This document shows positions 60,793 to 64,000 of a stretch of 64,000 nucleotides of DNA, piece after piece. This stretch comes from Saccharum officinarum (taxonomy: Eukaryota > Streptophyta > Magnoliopsida > Poales > Poaceae). Each line of letters opens with the position of its first letter. Within the stretch, counting starts at the first letter, position 1. The notes under the pieces are model-generated. The model did no database searches and was not told the origin of the DNA. It saw nothing but the letters and a program-made list of their open reading frames with translations. The stretch covers positions 2,774,407-2,838,406 of the forward strand of contig CM036160.1 in NCBI GenBank assembly GCA_020631735.1, in the 5' to 3' direction. Both the position numbers and the translations under genes were made by a program.

Positions 60793-60795
60793 AAG

Positions 60796-60807
60796 TGGTA
60801 TCGGAGC
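60796..60807 (+). promoter_or_regulatory. Primer binding site of the right SIRE-like element
   Basis: TGGTATCGGAGC lies two bases after the LTR end and is complementary to the initiator tRNA-Met 3' end. Confidence 0.92.
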
Positions 60808-60847
60808 CGTGGTCACCATTTGTAAGGCTTAACAACCTCGGTGTAAG

Positions 60848-63034
60848 ATGGATCAAGTTGTGTTCAACCATGTCGGGGGCAAGCCTCCATTCTTTGATGG
60901 TGTCACATCTTTTGATCATTGGAAAAGAAAGATGAAGCAATATCTTGGCTCTATTTATGAGAACATTTGGAAGATGACACACCATGATTATGCTATCATT
61001 GATCCTGATAACCTCACCAACAATGATCGCATCAACAACCAATGCAACACTATGGCTCTCAATACTCTCTACAATGGGATTGATGCAAAGGTCTTTGAGC
61101 AAATCAAGGATCTTGAGATGGCAAGTGAAGTGTGGACAAGATTAGAGGAAACATATGAGGGCACTTCAACGGTAAAGAGTGCCAAGCTCTATATGCTCAA
61201 GGATAAGTTTGCAAGCTTCAAGATGAAGGATGATGAGTCCATACCGGAGATGTTCTATAGGCTACAAGTTATTGTCAATGATCTCAAGAGCCTAGGAGAA
61301 GATGTCAAGGACAAGGACTTTTCACATAAGTTCTTCATGAAATTACCTAAGAAGTTTGCTATCTTGAGGAAGATGATCCAAAGAGAGGGTTTGGACAAGG
61401 TGACTCCAAACCAAGTGCTTGGAGATGTCATGACCGATACCCAATATGATGATGATGAAGATGAAGATGAGAAGAAGGAGATCAAGGTCAAGCAAGAGAA
61501 GACCACCACATTCAAGGCTTCTTCTTCCAAGGGCAAGAGCAAGGTTGATGATGATGATGATCTATTTGATGATGAGATCATGGCCCTTCTAGTGCAAAAG
61601 ATGGGTCGGTTCATGAAGAAGAGAGGCTATGGTGCAAGAAAGAGAAGGGACTTCATGAAGGCAAAAGAGGTGCTTTGCTACAATTGCAATAGCCCTGATC
61701 ATGTAGTGGCGAAGTGCCCCTATGAAGACAAAAGCTATCATGATGGGGAGTTGAAGTTCAAGAAGAACAAGAAGGATAAGAAAGAGAATGAGAAGAAAGC
61801 AAAGAAGAGCTTCACATTCAACAAGAAGAAGAAGGGTGGTGGTTATGTAGTCACTTGGGATAGTGACAACTTTGATAGTGATGATGATGCAAGCTCTAGT
61901 GATGATGAAAGGACCACTCGGCGAGCCATTGCAAACATCGCCCTCTCCAACAAGCCATCCATCTTCGACACTACATCAACATGCCTTATGGCCAAGCCTA
62001 CCAAGGTAAAATATAATGATAGTGATGATGATTCTTGTGCTAGTGATGGTTGTAGGAGTGATAATGAGGAGGATGAGGACTACTCCAAGGATGATCTATT
62101 GGGCATAATAGATCAAATGAGCAAGGGCTACAAGAGGACCACCAAGAAATACAAAATCTTGGAACAAGAGCTCATTGTTAAGAGCAATGAAAATGATGCC
62201 TTGATGGAGGAGCTTGTTGCTCTCAAAAAGAGTAAGGAGTGCAAAGGAATTGAACAAGAGCTCAAAGCTCTTAGGAAATCCTTTGATGAGCTAGAGGCCT
62301 CTCGTGAGTGTCTAAAGGAAGACCACGAGGACCTTGAAGTTGCTCACACTAGGCTTAAGGAAGCCCACTCCACTCTACTTGAGCTCATCAAGGAAAATGA
62401 CCTCAAGTTGGAGAAGTTCATGAAGGAAGCTAAGGAGGAGCAAGTGATTGTCACTTGTGATATTGGACTAACATGTGATATTATTGATGATTCTTTATTT
62501 GTTAGTCCTACTAATGCTTCATGTAGCTCATCATCATCCACCACAACCAACTCTACCTCTACTACTAGTGATTCATCACTTGTGGTTGAGACTCTCAAGA
62601 GAGAGGTGGATGATCTCACCAGCGCATTAGGCAACGCCTATGGTGGGGATGCTCACTTGCTAAAATACTTGGGTAGCCAAAGGTTCTCTCTTAATAAATA
62701 GGGATTAGGCTATACTCCCAAGAAGGGCAAGGTGGTCTTTGCTACTCCAAAGCCTCGCTTTGTGAAGGGCAATGGTCGTTATTGCAATAGATACAAGCAA
62801 GTTGGGCATCTAGAGATTAATTGCAATAAAATAAACAAGAACAAGAAAAATGCTAATGTACCTTACATTCCTTTTGATTATTGTTATATGCTTACCAAGG
62901 GTGAGAAAGGTGTGCATGCTAGGTTTGTTGGTACACCAATTGTGGGCCCAAAGAAGAAGGCCATTTGGGTACCAAAGAGCTTAGTCACTAACCTCCAAGG
63001 ACCCAAGCAAGTATGGGTACCTAAAAGACATTAA
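60848..63034 (+). pseudogene. Gag of the SIRE-like element, one internal stop
   Basis: It starts MDQVVFNHVGGKPPFFDGVT with the DUF4219/UBN2 blocks SFDHWKRKMKQYLGSIYENI, ASEVWTRLEETYEG and KLYMLKDKFASFKMKDDES. The first zinc knuckle CYNCNSPDHVVAKC lies at residues about 277-290. A Lys-rich stretch, an acidic stretch and a long predicted coiled coil (residues about 420-545) follow. An in-frame TAG at 62699-62701 interrupts it; the same frame goes on GLGYTPKKGKVVFATPKPRF. A second knuckle there reads CNRYKQVGHLEINC, where Tyr replaces the second Cys. The end GPKQVWVPKRH precedes TAA at 63032. It is nearly intact but probably defective. Confidence 0.9.
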
Positions 63035-63049
63035 ATTGTTTTGTAGGTA

Positions 63050-64000
63050 AATTACAAGGCCGGAGGAAGGCATTGGGTGCTTGATAGTGGGTGCTCTCAA
63101 CATATGACCGGTGATTCAAGAATGTTCAACTCTCATAAATCAAATGATAGTGGCATTGATAGGATCACATTTGGTGACAATAGCAAGGGTGATGTAAAGG
63201 CTCTTGGAAGGATTGCAATCTCAAATGATCATAGCATTTCCAATGTGCTCTTAGTTGAGAAATTGAACTTCAATCTTCTCTCGGTTGCTCAATTATGTGA
63301 TCTTGGTTTTAAGTGCATATTTGGTGTTGATGATGTGGAGATAGTTAGTGTTGATGGCTCTAATTTGATCTTTAAAGGGTTTAGATATGAGAATCTATAC
63401 TTGGTTGATTTCAATGCTAGTGACACTCAACTTTCAACATGCTTGCTCACCAAATCAAGTATGAGTTGGTTATGGCATTGAAGACTTGGTCATGTTGGCA
63501 TGAAGCAATTGAACAAGTTAGTGAAGCATGACTTAGTTAGAGGCTTGAAGGATGTCACATTTGAGAAGGATAAGCTATGTAGTGCATGTCAAGCCGGAAA
63601 GCAAGTGGGCAACACTCATCCATTGAAGAGCATTATGAGTACTTCCAAGGCATTTGAGTTGTTGCACATGGATCTATTTGGGCCAACTATATACACAAGC
63701 ATTGGTGGCAACAAGTATGGCTTTGTGATTGTGGATGATTTCACTAGATACACATGGGTATTCTTTCTTGTGGACAAGAGTGATGTATTTGACATATTCA
63801 AGAAGTTCATCAAGAGAGTGCAAAATGAGTTTGAAACCACAATCAAGAAAGTGAGAAGTGATAATGGAAGTGAGTTTAGAAACACAAGAGTTGATGAGCT
63901 ATGTGATGAGCTTGGAATCAAACATCAATTCTCGGCCAAGTATACACCTCAATTAAATGGCTTAGTTGAGAGAAAGAATAGAACCTTGATTGATATGGCA
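63050..64000 (+). pseudogene. Pol of the SIRE-like element: protease and integrase, cut by window end
   Basis: Same frame as gag, after in-frame TAA (63032) and TAG (63044). The protease active site is WVLDSGCSQHMTG. The GAG-pre-integrase zinc region reads SWLWH, a TGA stop (63479-63481), then RLGHVGMKQLNKL and CSACQAGKQ. The integrase DDE residues are visible in LLHMDLFGP, VRSDNGSEF and NGLVERKNRTL. Reverse transcriptase and RNase H would follow outside the window. The TGA sits where an Arg codon (CGA) is usual, consistent with a CpG transition. Gag and pol in one frame separated by stops is known in SIRE-type elements. Confidence 0.9.

Larger units (their letters stand above)
58835..60793 (+). 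repeat. 5' LTR of the right SIRE-like element (1959 bp)
   Basis: TG...CA ends, followed by AG and the PBS. It contains the half-site array (59405-59850) and the TATA box (59891). It resembles the left-hand LTR (2851-5271) in order of features but is shorter and diverged. Confidence 0.88.
58835..64000 (+). mobile_element. Ty1-Copia SIRE/Maximus-like element, right part beyond window
   Basis: LTR 58835-60793 (1959 bp, TGAAATTCC...CCTTTCA), PBS 60796-60807, gag 60848-63034 and pol from about 63050 to the window end, all plus strand. It is inserted in the older Copia gag; the left flank is CAAGG, expected to recur after the unseen 3' LTR. The order protease-integrase (before RT) identifies Copia. 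The long gag and shared LTR features suggest the SIRE/Maximus lineage. Confidence 0.93.

Overview
The window is nuclear DNA from a large-genome grass, most likely a panicoid of the Andropogoneae (Saccharum, Miscanthus or Sorghum type). This is inferred from three things: GC-rich first exons with GT-AG introns, abundant Copia elements of the SIRE/Maximus type, and an LTR retrotransposon beginning TGTAACACC. There is one assembly gap of exactly 100 N (13741-13840). Only two genes look like functional host genes. Most of the rest is transposable element, much of it nested, plus decayed gene fragments.

Layout. 1-5271: minus-strand Copia (SIRE/Maximus-like) element cut by the window start; it has a 2.4-kb LTR, a PBS and a broken gag with four zinc knuckles, but no pol where pol should follow. 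5948-6804: a two-exon gene whose C-terminal half is a hAT dimerisation domain. 7813-8326: a non-autonomous hAT element with a perfect 8-bp target duplication. 8779-12119: a long (TA)n tract, a promoter-like tandem-repeat locus and a hAT transposase core fragment. 13169-13740: LINE 3' end running into the gap. 14202-31585: a FAR1/FHY3-like (MULE-derived) pseudogene split by a complete 15.2-kb LTR retrotransposon (15687-30882). That element has 5.19-kb LTRs, a 5-bp target duplication, a PBS and a PPT, but no recognisable protein domain in its 4.8-kb interior. 32183 to about 37.3 kb: a probable Helitron 3' end followed by two clean exons of an eIF4A3-like helicase, local duplications and microsatellites. 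37.4-39.9 kb: retroposon debris, a LINE fragment and a duplication.

40260-42950 (minus): a complete six-exon 4-coumarate:CoA ligase-like gene (552 aa) ending in the peroxisomal signal SKL. Its promoter/5' region is tandemly duplicated (to 45.3 kb), and the gene-proximal copy holds a 0.77-kb insertion. 46291-56585 (plus): an 11-exon LEO1/VIP4 gene (Paf1 complex). Two of its introns carry RTE-type LINEs; in one of them an RTE has inserted into the 3' end of another RTE. Its last exon has an apparent 1-bp frameshift.

56.9-64.0 kb: a LINE RNase-H fragment, then a Copia element (LTR, PBS, gag with two stops) interrupted by a second SIRE-like Copia (58835 to beyond the window end) with LTR, TATA box, PBS, gag, protease and integrase. 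The SIRE-like LTRs at the two ends of the window are in opposite orientation. Both carry a dense array of CGCGTCCGGTC/GACCGGACGCG half-sites just upstream of the TATA box.

The two host genes (acyl-CoA ligase and transcription-elongation factor) share no pathway. I see no new multi-gene system. The most unusual items are the coding-free giant-LTR element, the RTE-in-RTE insertion, the LTR half-site arrays, the gene-fragment-bearing Helitron candidate and the LEO1 C-terminal frameshift.
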